Source: Volvox africanus
Taxonomy: Eukaryota; Chlorophyta; Chlorophyceae; Chlamydomonadales; Volvocaceae
NCBI GenBank assembly: GCA_030268105.1
Contig: BSDZ01000005.1
Location: 930,001-994,000, forward strand
Direction of reading: 5' to 3'
Length of the DNA: 64,000 bases
Shown piece by piece: positions 34,316 through 46,900 of this stretch. The notes under the pieces are model-generated. The model was not told where the DNA came from. It ran no database searches and worked only from the letters and a program-made list of their open reading frames with translations. The position numbers and the translations under genes were made by a program. How positions within the stretch are numbered: the first letter of the stretch is position 1; each line of letters opens with the position of its first letter.

Positions 34316-37171
34316 TTGTGTACGTGTCTGTCTAAAGTACATTAACGTAATATCGTAGACGTGTAATGCAAGCCAGGGGGCACTGATTTATCGGACTACA
34401 AAGGTCCAGATGGCTGTTTAATCGAGCAGTAGGGACGGGGAAGAGTGAAAAGGAAGAAAAAATGTCAAATGTCAATGTCAAAACCATCTTTTTCCTTCTT
34501 GCCATCACTTTCCCTCTTATTATCCACAAGCATCCGCCCGTCCCCTCTCTCCTGGAACGGAAACAGGCTGCGCTGGCCATTTGTGAGGCGCGAGGGCTGG
34601 TTTCGGAGCAGGTGTTCGTACTGGGGCGCATGGGCAACGCGGACCAGGCGTTGAGGCTCATCATAGATCGACTAGGGGACATTCCAAGGGTAAGGGAGTG
34701 CCGTACGGTTATGTACATGCACTGCACATGCAATGTGGAGAATATTTCGCATTTTGCATTCCGCATGCGTGTGTGTGTATGTGTGTCTGTCGAATGTCCG
34801 AAAGGTCCCGATCTTCTGCAGTCTTCCGTACAGGTCCCCGTTCCCGACATCTAGGACCCATGCATACACGCCACGCCCTCCCTCTCTTAACATTCGCTTC
34901 CACCAAATCAATGCTCACCCGCCAAGAAATGTATCTATATATGTGCATGTATGAATGTGTATATGTGTAAAATTAGCACACATTGCCGTAGATGGCACGT
35001 CGTACACACTGTACTGCGATTCTTTCAATCCAGGTTCAGATCCGAAACCATATAAAATGACGGTCGTGCTATCATACAGGCTATTGATTTCGTGGTAGGC
35101 CAGCGAGATGACGAGCTCTGGGGACGGTTGATTGATTGGGCTCTGGGAAGCTCCGAAACGACGGGTGCATTGCTGGATTGCATTGGTGGTTACGTGGATC
35201 CGCTATTGCTTGTACGTCGTATCCCACGCGGGATGCGGGTGGAGCGGTTGCGCGATCGCCTTCGCGCCATCATTGCAGATTACCGGTAAGCTCTTAGAAC
35301 TTGGTTGGGACTTGGGAGTAGTTAGAAAACGTTTAAATTGCTGGAACCATCGAGAACAACTATACCTCTGATTTTAAACCGAAACCTTTTCAGAAGGGAA
35401 AATAGATATGTAAGTAATTGTTTTAATATTAATAAATTAGTTGTAAATTTTATAAAAACATATTATTAGATTTAAATTTTTATAAATATAAAATTTACAA
35501 AAATAACATTAATGTAATTTTTTAATAAATATAAAGTTTATAAAGATAAACTTTGGATCACGAGGATCCATGCAACCCGAACCCCTTTCTGGGTGCCGTA
35601 CACTAATACCATACAGAACCCAAACCTCGTTTCGTGAGGGCTGCAACGCCATCCTGAGATCCGATTGCCGCCACCTGCTCTCCAAGCTGTACGACGGCAC
35701 ACGGCGGGCGCTACCGTTCTTGTACGTCATGCGTCCGGAGGGTGGCGTGGATGGCGGGCGGTGGTACAGGTGAGGGTATGGTGGTGGGTATCTTACTCGT
35801 AGAAAAATATAAGTATTTGTAGTATGTGTTTGTGCTCTGTTGAGTTCGCATACACACATACCCGCATATACATTGGCACACAGGCACAGACAGACAGACG
35901 TACACATACAGAAACAGACACACGCTCCGTTTCAAATCCTGCAGGTGTGATGTCGTACACGGGGGCAAGCTACAAGCCGTTAGCGCCGCCGAAGTGCCCG
36001 AGGAGGCGCTGTTTGGGTTCGGATCGTACCGACCCTTGGGTCCATCGGGTGCAGCCGCAAAGTCCGGCTCCCCCACCTCTTCACCTTCTCCCTCTGCCGC
36101 ACCTGCAGCTGCCGCTACAGCTGCCGCCAGCAACTCCCTGCATTCAGACTTGTACCGCGTCCGCGGGAGCAGTGGCGTCGGCGGAGTGGTGTTGGGACGC
36201 GGCTCCGCAACGAATTTGTCGTCTTCAGTGCCGTCGGCGTCAATGATGGCCGCGGCGGAGCGCATAGCATTGACCCGTGGGTCATCCTTGCCGGTATTAG
36301 ATCGTTCCGGCGCTGCTGTTGCGCCTGCGAAGGAACATTTCCCTTGGTGGGCCCAATCCGGGGGCCTGGACGTCGGCGGAGTGACCCGCGGGTCATCGGG
36401 CCTCGCTGCGATGGCGGACCTATGGGTCGGATTCAACCTTCCTTCCGGGCGCGCTCGATTGACTTCTGGGGAGGTGAGCGTGATGGACTGGACTGGACTG
36501 GCATATAGTCATAAAAATTGTTTAGTCATAAAAATTGTTTAGTCATAAAAAATTTTATGCAAAAACATTAATAACACGATTAAATATCCTCTGATTATGG
36601 CAAGCCCCTTATAGCTTTTGGACCAAACCTTTAACCTGGGCCTTACACCCACCCCATCCCCCGTCGATCGGACCGTAGCGTGCCTCTATCTGACCTGATG
36701 CCATTCGATAACTGATCCGAGCCCAGTTATGCAAAATATAAAACTATCTAATCCGAACTCCCAAGTGCCTTTTATTCTTCATTATTTTTTGGCGGTTTGG
36801 AAGTTAAACAAGCCATATGAACCCGCGTGTGTGTACGAACTCTTACCTAACCTTTCATTGGGTTTTAATAGCAGTCCTTACAACGGGCCACCTCTCAGGA
36901 AACTCCCCAGCACTTAGTCGGAGGCTTCCGGCGGTCTGGTCCGTACGGCAGGCCAGGGCCGGGGCAGGCCGCAGTGGTGCCGGGCGGTACACCGAATGGC
37001 GCCGCTTTGGCAGAGTGGCGGATCGCGGCCGTCAATGGCGCCCCGATGACGCCAGTGGGCGTGCCATCGAGTCCCGCTTTGGGCTCCGGGCTGGGTGTGA
37101 TCCCGCCAGGAAGTGGGCCGGGGCCCCGGGCGCTGGGGTCCTTGTGGCAGCATGTTGCGACGCGGATATAG
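24809..37171 (+). CDS. VPS41: VPS41, HOPS complex subunit, 22 exons
   Basis: VPS41 is a subunit of the HOPS tethering complex that drives fusion of late endosomes and other vesicles with the vacuole or lysosome. The start EEPEPQLKYELLGGDVQSIL is diagnostic. Exons: 24809-24982, 25214-25312, 25573-25701, 26005-26103, 26748-26873, 27407-27733, 28122-28214, about 29302-30013, 30115-30681, 30900-31030, 31266-31392, 31458-31513, 31640-31946, 32215-32298, 32629-32745, 33158-33280, 33892-33966, 34567-34689, 35080-35285, 35617-35769, 35945-36473, 36872-37171. Phases agree except at the 5' edge of exon 8, where a small exon may be missing. Predicted length is about 1,550 residues, against roughly 850-1,000 in plants and animals; the excess is low-complexity insert. 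The stop is TAG at 37169-37171. Confidence 0.9.
32824..33072. repeat. Decamer polypyrimidine array (TCCCTCTCCC)n
   Basis: About 20 copies of a 10-bp unit, decaying into TCCC tetramers near 33025-33070, in the VPS41 intron between exons 15 and 16. The + strand is almost purely pyrimidine for about 240 bp. Frames on both strands give Pro/Leu/Ser or Arg/Glu/Gly repeat peptides with no coding value. Confidence 0.9.
33425..33891. other. AT-rich intronic island with nested palindromes
   Basis: The VPS41 intron between exons 16 and 17 turns abruptly A+T-rich. A perfect 16-bp inverted repeat has arms 33487-33502 and 33515-33530 (ATTTTATATGCACATC and its complement) around a 12-nt loop. There is also ACACACATATGTGTGT near 33566, CCCCGGTGTTTCGGGG near 33634, and a run of TATAATATAT words at 33786-33856. 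No coding. Confidence 0.7.
34258..34316. repeat. (TA)n-(TG)n microsatellite
   Basis: About 17 TA units followed by about 11 TG units in the VPS41 intron between exons 17 and 18. Confidence 0.9.
35395..35560. other. A+T-rich segment with 14-bp inverted repeat in VPS41 intron 19
   Basis: About 165 bp that are mostly A and T, unlike the surrounding introns. A perfect inverted repeat (TTGTAAATTTTATA at 35441-35454, complement at 35487-35500) flanks a 32-nt spacer. Composition resembles organellar spacer DNA, but no organellar gene is recognisable. Confidence 0.65.
35945..37171 (+). other. VPS41 exons 21-22: low-complexity C-terminal tail without RING-H2
   Basis: After SFREGCNAIL the frame runs through RWYRCDVVHGGKLQ and then about 270 residues rich in Ser, Ala, Gly and Pro. 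It lacks the Cys/His spacing of the RING-H2 that closes most VPS41 proteins; only one Cys (CDVV) is visible. Exon 22 (acceptor tag at 36869-36871) reads QSLQRATSQETPQH through RRSGPYGRPGPGQ to a stop after HVATRI. A cryptic RING exon elsewhere in the introns was looked for and not seen. Confidence 0.65.
36271..36395 (+). repeat. Two TGACCC-NN-GGGTCA palindromes in VPS41 coding sequence
   Basis: TGACCCGTGGGTCA at 36271-36284 and TGACCCGCGGGTCA at 36382-36395 are both translated in the same frame as Thr-Arg-Gly-Ser-Ser. The same 6+2+6 palindrome occurs at 12027-12040 (ABCA exon 21) and 15616-15629 (ABCA intron). One-base variants lie at 13597-13610 (ABCA exon 18) and 19914-19927 (ABCA intron). 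Confidence 0.85.
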
Positions 37172-37270
37172 CAAATCGGAAACGTTGAAAGCGGCACCTC
37201 TAAGCAGCAGCAGCTGAATCAGAACCGACTCACGTTTTGGCGTTATTCATGTAACGCCACGTGTGTAACC
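37172..37270 (+). terminator. VPS41 3' UTR with two TGTAA signals
   Basis: TGTAA occurs at 37250-37254 and 37264-37268, about 80-97 nt after the stop codon, fitting a short chlorophycean 3' UTR. Confidence 0.5.
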
Positions 37271-39005
37271 AGAAGATGTCGTACTGTACGATTTCCTGTT
37301 CTTGAAGCCCTTCAAAGTTCGTTCGCGCGCCATGATGCCTTCCATAAGAAAAGACATTTTACTCGAGTCAGTTCGGGTGGGGTGGCGGCTGAGAGTCCCT
37401 TGGGTTCTGTCCACTGGGTTGCCGTTTCTGCGTACGTGGCTTAAACCACATGGCTACATAACATGACTCGGCTTTGCAGACTGGAGCTGTAGGTGTAATG
37501 CGGTAAATGCACCCGCAAAGGAGACCCAGAGTTGAGAATGAGAAAGATGGAAGAGGAATTACGGGGGGAATGTGTTCCTGTGTTTGTTGAGGTAGGATTG
37601 GGTGGGGTTGGGTGGGGTTGGGTTGGGGCCTGGAGGGCACTTTTTATTTATCAGCTTTGCGCCCTTTTGGAGATTACCGGAGCGCTTCTCACTCGTCCCT
37701 ACATGGTAGGCTAAAAGACACATACCCAAGTAAGAAAGTGTCGCCCTTGTGGTGGTTGCTGTATGTATCCGTGGAGCCCCGACCGCACCGAATATGCCTT
37801 CTCGGCTTGTCGAGATCTGTAGACAAGGTGTTATGGAATAGCTGCAAGGCTGTCGCGGGGAAGAGCTGGGGAGAGCTGGGGGGGGCGGGCAGACCTTGAC
37901 TGGGGGAAGAGGAGGAGGAGGAGGAGGAGGAGGAGGAGGAGGGGGAGGGAGGGGACAGGGAGGGGAAATTTGACGAAGGCATGCGAGTAGAACAGTCAGC
38001 AGAGCAGCATTGTGGACGAAGGGCGCAGGTACTGGTACTGTTGTGGTACTGTGTAAGGAGTAAGGGAAACACGCATGGAGCTGTAATACCACACTGCCGG
38101 GCTCGGGCTCGCATGAAGTTGGACGTTAGGTAGGTTGGTTGAGGAACGGTTGATCTGTGACCAGCTAATTAGGTTGGCGTACGACATATTAGTAATGCAT
38201 CATAAGGGTGATGTAAACGATTGGAAGGACCACCACTATCAACACCACTATTAACACTACCACCACCATCATCATTATCACCACCACCACCACCATGGAA
38301 GGGTAAATCATAAGTCCTGTCCGGAACCCACGTTACCGTCCGGAACCGGTACCATTACTGTTCTGCTGCTCTTGAAACAATCAGGCCTAGCACAGGTCGA
38401 GATTGCACCAATATAATACGGAGAGTTCATTTCATCAACTGACTCCAATCCAAGTTCCACGAAGCCTATCTGCCAGCAGTGGATGACTCCCACGCTGATG
38501 CCACGCTGATCCTAGATGTGCTCGAGCACGCAATCTTCCAGAAGAGGCTATCACAGACCGGTCACCTGCTGTACTGCCGTACAGGTAGTGCGGACTATTC
38601 GGGTTATCCCAGCCAATAGCACGTGCCCCTAATCCTTCTTACGTATGCAGAAGGCCCAGAGAGACGTTCCAAGGAGCCGCCGCAATGCATGAGAAAAGAT
38701 TAAAGAGGTCGTGCTGGGCAGCCACCCCCTCACCTACCCACACCTCAAGCATGGGGTGGTGCTTATAGGGAGGGTCAGCACTGATGATAAAACATGCTTT
38801 GTGTCATTCAATGCGCAGGCGGAATTAAGTATAGGTACATGAGTGCAGTGAAAAGGGTTGAGGAGCCTTTCGTGTCTGGACAGCTCCAGGTAGCTGCTGG
38901 CAGCTATTACACAGTAATCGACAGACAGACACATGCAGCCTGATGCTCATGCAGTTTTATATTCATTTGTGTTGCTTCGTGTGTGTTCTTCTTGTCTTCC
39001 TTTGT
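37271..39005. other. Intergenic, no gene recognised
   Basis: Open frames here are short and without splice-consistent partners. The stretch contains a (GAG)n/(CTC)n repeat at about 37908-37946, GGGTTGG repeats near 37598-37625 and CACCAC runs near 38225-38296. It may hold the promoter and 5' UTR exons of the following AP2 gene. Confidence 0.45.
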
Positions 39006-39009
39006 GCAG

Positions 39010-39152
39010 ATGATGTCACCGCAGCACTGGATCTTCTGGGGGCCGGCCTCTAGACTGCTCGAGCATCTCGGCGGGTTCGTTGCCCCTTCGCCCGGGACGC
39101 CCTTTGGAGGATGGCTGGCTCGTACGAAGCGGGCTCGTTTGCATGTGCCCGC
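39010..39152 (+). CDS. Possible 5' exon of the AP2-domain gene
   Basis: A block bounded by a good acceptor (TTGTGCAG before 39010) and a donor (CCCGCAG then gtgttc at 39153) is open from ATGATG and reads MMSPQHWIFWGPASRLLEHL onward. Its G+C content exceeds its flanks. I cannot link it in phase to the later AP2 exons, and another possible exon lies at about 40252-40305 (VPVQDAPVPVSTLQPLP). Treat as tentative. Confidence 0.25.
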
Positions 39153-40919
39153 AGGTGTTCCAGGGAGGTGGAACATTATTACTGTGGACTAAACCCCAAG
39201 CGCACACTCAAACTCACAAGCATATATACAGACGTGCAAACGTTCTTTGTGTATGTATAGTTATGTATAGTTATGTATAGTTCCCACCACGGCAATCTCA
39301 ATTTCTTATTTTTCTCAAGGCAGGTTCTTTTTCGCCTCCGTTAGTTATTGTTGTTGTGGCACGACACTTCGTTACTTTGGTTTACTTGACTCGTCAAGAA
39401 CTGTAATATCGTCATGGGGGAAAGAAGTTTTTTTCCATATTTTTCTAGTCAAATGAGAGCTAAATTGATATCGTGAAGTTGTGTTTTGAGAAAAAAGGCT
39501 GGAACGAACTGGCGGAAAGAACCACTTGTGCGATAGGACCACGGAAATGGGCCTCAAGCGGCCGCTGCCAATCATGTGACCGTTAGATACCTGTCACAGA
39601 CTGTATTCTCAGAACGCACTATACAGTGGAGCTTGAATAAAGGTCTAAGCTACGGTAGGAACGCTTGGGTGAATCAGAGCTTGGATCAATGGGCTCAAGT
39701 CTTCCTCTTCCCCACCTGTCACAAATTCAACAACTGGTCAAATTTGTTAGGGATGTATCTGTATTTGTTAGTAAACTTCCCCCGTTCTCATCACAGCAGC
39801 TTTACGTGTACGGCTGGATTACATAACAATTGGGTTACATCCTCGAACTCCACCGTAAAGGTGCGCGACAGGACCGGCGTGCATAACGACCATACCTCTA
39901 TTTCGGGGGATGTAAGGCCCCGATGGCCTGATGGGATCAACTTGGTAAATAAGCTTAGGTGTTACCGTACATACTCTTATCGTAAAAAGTGTTCGCGGGA
40001 CAACGAGCTTTACTATGCAAAGAGCGGGGTAGGAAAACCCGAGAATATTTAGGAGAGCACGTGTCGTTAAGCCGTAAGACGTCAAAAATTGCGAATAGCA
40101 ATGTCGGTATCAAAAGACCTCCCAAAGGAGGAGACGGTCAAAAGCATTAAAAATCCTGACGATTTACATCCACTTACCTGCTAGAATGATAATGGTAATA
40201 TTTTAACCTTAAATGTTGATCAGAAAAGAATAAATGTCCTATAGGGAGTTAAGGTGCCTGTCCAGGATGCGCCCGTCCCCGTGAGCACGTTGCAACCCCT
40301 GCCAGGTAACTCAACGATGCGTGCCTTCCGCGACAGGGCCATGAGACGCAAATTTACGCATGAATCACCAGCATGTCTTGATTTGGAACGAGTGGCTCTA
40401 GGTAGGGACGTTACTGCATGTCGTCGAATTGAGCTGGCCTGGTAACCGGAAAGTAATGGGGATAAGCTCATTATCCACAATACTTAGATCGGTGAAACCT
40501 ATGCCGTATTTTATTCTGTAACTTGAAAACGACAAGGAAGAATGTGGGTCGGGGGACTCGATGAAATGTGCGTCATGTACGTCACCTCAGTTCATGTGGA
40601 GAGTCCAGTTCCCGAGAGGACAGTTGAAACGGCACCATATGATACAACTTGCAATACACTATTGAGAGGATTTGCTTAGGTTTGACTCGGCTTCATTTTG
40701 TTCATGTTCTTCCCCATGCAGACAACACCTTCCACCTTGCGCTGCCAAGAGGTGGCAAATGAAGGTGCTCGGCGTTTGTTATCAGCTATTTGTAATGAAA
40801 ATGACATGACGATGCTAATTATGTTCTTTCGGCGTTTTGCCGTGTGAATTAGTTGTAGCGCTGCCGCACGGGCGGCAAGGTCCCGTGGAACTAAACAAGT
40901 TTCAACGCATTTTCGGCTA

Positions 40920-43900
40920 TTGGCTCTATTTCGCTACAAATTTAACGAGGCCCTCGTCGCAGCCATGATTGGCATTGGTGAGCTGGCTGATAGAACACTA
41001 GACGAGGAGGTCATAGCTATGGAGGCACTTAAGTCCCTTTCAGAAAGTCAGAGAGCAAATCCATCGCTCCATGAGGCGACTTCAGTGACAGCGCAGCGCC
41101 AACTGGAGCTACAGGGCCGCTTCATTCGGAAGCATCCTGAGTTGCCACAACAAGCTGGCACAACACAGCAACCTAGCGTTCGTGGAGTTTGGTTTAACAG
41201 GAATTTGGGAAAATGGCACGCAAACATTGGAGCTGTTGGAAGGTGTGTTGACATCTCGTGACACCATAGGCACGGGCAAGAGTTCGACACACTATAGCCT
41301 GTTGACCGCTGCCAGGACGTCTTCAGAATGGTTTCAGAAAGCCTAGAGTATGAATGTTACTGCATAAGAGGTGTGGCGTGATAGCTTGCGGACTACGAGT
41401 ACCGGACGGAATGTTGCTACACTTGAGATCATCGAGTTTTTTGATATATGCTTACATCATTTATGAAATGGACTACTTTAATTCTTGCGCAGCGTCTTAA
41501 CGTTGCTACGTCCCATCGCACTCCACGGGCGTTTCCGCAGGAGTATAAGCCTGGGTACTTTTGATTCCGAAGAAGAAGCTGCACGCTTGCATGATAAGGC
41601 GGCATTGCGGATTCGAGGCCAAAAGGCTAGCTTGAACTTCCCACTGTCTGATTATTTGCTGCCTGACGGAACCTTGGCGCTAGACCTCCAGGTAGGCAAA
41701 ATGAATAGGAAAATGTTTATGTTCTTTATATTTGGATCTTGTTAACGCCCTGATTGCTATCCACACTGCACACGAAAAGGCGGGCGGCTACGCCAACCCG
41801 TGTTGACTTGCATCCAGCTGTCGGTCTCCATGCCCGCACCCAAAAATTCGTCAGATCCTTCTGTTAACTGCGTAAACCTTTCCGGGCTATGTGATGTTCG
41901 AGTTCAGGTATATTGGACCTGCGTGATAAACCTAGTCCCTTATATCATGCTTCGGTTTGTTGCGGCATCCTTAAGGAATTGGGTGAATAGTTCCTCGATT
42001 GCTTTGTCGTCAACTGTCATATCGACACGATCATGTGGCGCCGTAACCTCCCTCAGGTTGAAGCGCTTTTACTCGAGGCGTTCCTGGGCCGGGACGCGGG
42101 CGACGAGCCTGGTGGTGCTTCACAGCAGCAATTAACGAGCAGCACCGCGGATGAAGCACCGGTACGCATCTTACGGGTTAAGTCGTGTGTGTATATGCCT
42201 AGCGTGCATTGCCGTACAAGTCTGGGTCGGTGTCATGGCGCGCTACCACCGGCTGGTCCTGCTGTCAGTCCTGCGGGTCGGCCAAGGAAGAAGTGATTTG
42301 GGTTGCTTTGGGATCGAAGACGGATTTTCTTTATAAGAAGACGGAGCTCCGTCCGGCTAAGGTATTCTGGGATGGGACGGCGTCCGATGGTTGAGATTGT
42401 GGCTGTGTATTCTTGAAGCATGTGGATGTGGCATTCTCTACTTCCCGGGTCAGGTTTGTACGATGCCGTTTGCTCAGTTCAGTTAATGTTTCCTCAACTG
42501 CAACAGAAGCAGCCCGATTGCAAGAAGCTATCATTTCTGCAGGCCGTCTAGACCCCTTACTTCGTTGGAATCTTGTTTCCGATATCTATTCAGCCCGAAC
42601 CATACCATGAATCGCAGGGATCAAGCTCGTCCGTTGGTGACCTCGTGCGGCTCTGCCTGGGCCGCATCAATCGCGCTGACCGTGCAGAACTTCAGGAAGC
42701 CGCGGAGGCGCTGGGGCCCGGGTATATGCATCTCATGAACCTCATTAAGGATGCAGGGCAAGTTTTGGCTGCATCCAGCACTGGGAGTGGCGGCGGTGGC
42801 AGCAGCGCAATCCCAGCGAGGGTAAAGCACGATGAGGATGGCGGCGGGGGCGGTGAGGGTGGCGGGGGCGATGGTGAATGGGTCTCGGAGCGGAGTGATA
42901 CCCACCGTTCCCCGAGCAGCCAATTACAGGGGCCCGGATGGCAGGGGCAGAGGCGAACAGGGACACCGTCAGTGGCGGGAGGTTCGGCGGGCAATGCCGT
43001 CTCTGAGCACGCGAGGGTAAACCAGACGAGGCAACAGCAACTCCATTTAGCTCAGGAAGCGCACCTTACGCAGCCACAGCAGCATCGATACCAGCAGCAG
43101 CACCAGTCGTCACAGGCGCAGTCCGAAATTCAGGACCGGCAACGCGTGTTGCAAGCACAGCCGCATGCGAAGGACACACAGCAGCACCAGCAGCATCGGC
43201 GGGACGTGACCATGGACGATTCCACTCCGCCTCGTGAGTTGCCAGATCGCACGAGAGCGTCCCGAAGCCACGTTGAGACGGGGGCAATAGTCGATGCTGC
43301 TACTGCTGTTATTGCAACCCATGATGCGGCCGCCGACATGACCGCAACGCGTGGGCCTCCATTTGGAGGACCCGGAACAGCAACAACGACTGTGGCGCAA
43401 GGGACGTCAGAAAAGAAAACGACACAAGCCATCTCTCCCTCTGGCCCTGCACCCCACTACCAGCCCGAAGTATTGCAGGCTGCCTGCAGCCTTCTAACCT
43501 CCAGCATTCATCAATTCCAACAGATGCAGGCACGGCAGCCGCCGGCGGAGGGAACACGGCAGCCGCCGCCTGTCATAAAGGCGGTGGGGCATTTAATCTC
43601 GACGGGCGTACCGGCTAGGCTGCTGCTGCAGGCTGCCGAGGTATTATTTCGCTCGAGGCTTCTATCGTATAAGGATTACGAAGCCCTGGAAACCGCATCA
43701 GTGGCGTGGGTTTCGGAGCGCGGTTCTAGCGTTAGCTCAGGACAGCGGGCCGCAGTGGACGCAGCGGACGCGGCTCCAAGTGCCAGTGTGCAGCAGCACC
43801 ATAGAGTTCAACACACCCATCAACAGCAGTACCAACAGCAAGCCCCGCTGGATGCGACCATGGACTCCGCTGTCGTTGGTGTTTTTCCCAGCAGCGGTGC

Positions 43901-46900
43901 AGCAACCGCACAGGGCCCGGCCCGGGGCGGAAGCGGAGGATCCCTAAAGCGTAAATCTGCTGATACCATGACAGGAGCACCCGCCACCGCTGCTGCAACT
44001 GGCGGCAGCGGTGGAAACCGTGGTGAGCAGCCATCAGCAGCAGTTGTTATCACCGCCGGGGCTGCGGCTGCGTATGGGCATGAGGGTGTGCCACCGACAG
44101 CAAAGCGCCAGCATAGGCAGCGAATGAACGATCCATCCTCGGGGCCTGCACAGCTAGTGCTCGTGCCAGCGGCTGGGGCGGCAGGAGCTGCCAGTAGGCC
44201 GATGGGTGTAGATGTGGGTGGGACATCGGACATGACAACATCCATGGCGATGGCGGCGGCTGCAGCGGCGGCAAGTACGGCCGGGGGTGTGCCGATTGGC
44301 ATCCCCACGGCGCCGCACGAACAGGCAAGAACCGTTGCAGCAGTTGCCGCTGCGGCAGCGGCGCTTCCGGCACCGACCGTGCAGCCGCAGCCGGCCAGGG
44401 TGCCGCAGATGGCGTTGGCAACGCCGGCGATATCCGCGGACGGAATTACGGTGCCGCTGATGCATTCCGCTATTAGTGATTGCCGTACTGCCGGAGCCGT
44501 CAGTGGCGGCACTGTCGGCGCTTCCTTACGGCAACCGATTGGTCTAGGCAGGCGCTTGTTCAATGCCATTGCAGGGCAGTTGCCGCCAGGTGCGCATGTA
44601 CTGTTCGTCATCCGCCAACGAAATCGCTTTTTCTTCGGCTTACGATACATCAAGGCATGCGAAGCACATGGGTCCGTGAAGTAGAAACCTCATATTCTTG
44701 ACGGCGCACGTAGTCGTGTGGCCTTTGTTGGAATTTGGTTCTCAGGGCGATGTATGCTTGGCATCGCGAAGCTTAGCCTTCGGATCTGGATTTCGCCGAA
44801 TGCTGTATTTTGCAGGTGCGGAATTGGACTGCCTTCTGCCGCCCAGGTATGGCTACGTCGGCGTCATGTACAGTCTTTCTGGCTGTACACGCGTCGGCGC
44901 CGCGCTCTGGGACGGAAGCGAAGTCGTCAATCTTGGACTCTATACCAGTGATCGTGACGCCCGACAAGCTGTGGCTAGCAGCTCCAGCATAGCGAACCGC
45001 GTGGCAGCGCCGTCAGTGGCCGTACAGCCCACATCTGCGGTGATGACGGCTGTAACGCGGAGGTTACCTTCGGTCAGCCCGGGTCCAGCAGGCGGTGTGC
45101 CATTGGGCAAGCCATCGGTTATTACGACAGGGACGACTTCGGTGCCGCCGGCACCGGCACCGTTACCCACCGTGGGCTCCTTGCCGGAGGTCGGCAGCAT
45201 GGCAGCAACTGCTGCTGCGGCGGCGGCGCGTTCGACACTCCTGACATACCAGGGTGGAAATATACACAAAGCTGCTGGCAGCGGTGGCGGTGGCAGTGGC
45301 TGTAGCAATGGCTCTGGGCCTCTCACTGGCACCATGACGTCTGGCCCAGCTGTAGCGCCGATGCCTCGGAGTGCCGGCGGAAGGCAGATTGCCTTCGCCC
45401 TGGCACCAGGACGTGACGGTCCCTCGGGATCCGCTGGCAGCCCGTCCGGCGGCGTGGCAGGCCCGCAAGGGCATAGCAACGGCGGCGGTGGTGGTCCTGC
45501 CGTACTTATTCGGCCGCTGACCGGCGGCAGCGCCGCCACTGCGTTGACAACAGCTTTGTCGTCCAAGTCCGTGCTGTCCGGCGACCGGTCCTCGTTGGCA
45601 CCGTCGTCGCAGGAGGCGGCGGCGGCGCTGCAGTCTGGCGGGGGCGGCGGTGCTGGCGGCGGAAGGCCCGAGCAAGCGTGTGTGGCACCTGCCCGCGGCG
45701 CGCAGGGGGCTGCAGTTGCCGCAGTCGCTCCCGGTCCGGGCGAGCTCGATACTGTTGGATCAAGCCTGCCCAAGGGACCTGTCTTAGGTGGGTGAAAGCC
45801 AAAGAAGGCCCTTTGGATCTAAGGCGCTCCTTGGGAGGGTTGACCCGTGTAGGGCTTTCATAGGGCCGTCCTATGCTTTAACGTTGCTGCTGCGGTGGAT
45901 CTGCAAATTATTTTGATGGAACCTCACTGGACGGGGCTCGGACGCTGAACGCTGTTCTTCCGTGCAATTCTCGTTTTGGAATTTCCTGCATACGCTTTTA
46001 CTTGTACAGATATCCCCATAGCTACACAATGACCCTCCTACTACTACGGTTGTCCTCCTCCGCACTACCTCCTCTGCTCCTCAGGACCGATCCTGGTGGG
46101 CCCACCGGAAGTGGCCGCGGACGGCAGCCTTCAGCTGGTTTGCCAGCTGTTCGTCCAGCAGGTACCGGTCATATGTCCTGCGGTGAAGTAATGCGCTGGC
46201 GTGGCATCATGACGTGGCCTCGGGGGGGGGAGGCTGCGAATTAGCTTGCGGGTTTCGGAGCCCTTTGTCGGTTCTTTTGGAGGATTTGTAGAAGGCAACC
46301 TGTTTGCGCTGCGTGTGTCTGTGTGTGTATACATAGGTATGTGTGTGGGGCTTCGTGCCTCCTTTACCGGATCTATTTAAATGGGCCAAGCTGTCAAGGT
46401 CAGCTTGTGACCCTTCTTCGACAAAAGGACCGCCGAAGCACACTCTCCCCACCCCGCAAATGGCGTGAGGGGCCATTGAACCCCCCCTAGCTCAACTGCA
46501 AGGGTGTGCACGCATGTCTCCCTTGCGTAGCCAATGTGCGTGTGTATTTGTTTGCCCGTAGGACGAGCCCCTGTCATCCGACGACCTTAACAACGTTATC
46601 GCGCAACGAATCACGGCCGCTAACCTGCAAAGCCTGCTTGACATGGCCGGCAACGACCCCATGTTGGCGGCGGCGGCAGTTGCTGCAGCTAACGCGGCCG
46701 CCGCCAATATGGAGCAGCAGCAGGCACCGCGGCCCGCCGGCACCAGCGTCGGGCCCCAGACCGGGCCCAAAGTCTCCACAACCTTAACAGGAGCAACTCA
46801 AGGCCTGACGAGGGAGCTCCCACCCGCCGACATTAACCGCCTGCACCACCCAAACCATCATCACCCCTCCGGACCTACCAAGAAGGACGTCGCGCCATAC

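Larger units (their letters stand above)
30900..35769 (+). other. VPS41 exons 10-20: clathrin heavy-chain-like helical repeats
   Basis: Landmarks: RDSNDRVNWLLARRRWEEAL, YIEELLTTQSYDKAVELSAR, LKDDATRWEHWVYLFAQ, RQLPKLVGELPTHNPRLR, YDMALQSLLLNP, SLWQLLAWLYEQQ, DLFSVDEKAALALLTCHVDA, LVSSQYYSLEAALAICEARG, LVSEQVFVLGRMGNADQALR, RDDELWGRLIDWALGS, VDPLLLVRRIPRGMRVERLR and SFREGCNAILRSDCRHLLSK. 'EQVFVLGRMGNA' and 'REGC..IL..D...LL' are near-invariant in VPS41. This region mediates HOPS assembly in characterised homologues. Confidence 0.88.

Noticed and set aside
37532..38114. Pro-rich and Ser-rich minus-strand frames
   Set aside because: Caused by the (GAG/CTC)n and GGGTTGG repeats; no exon structure.
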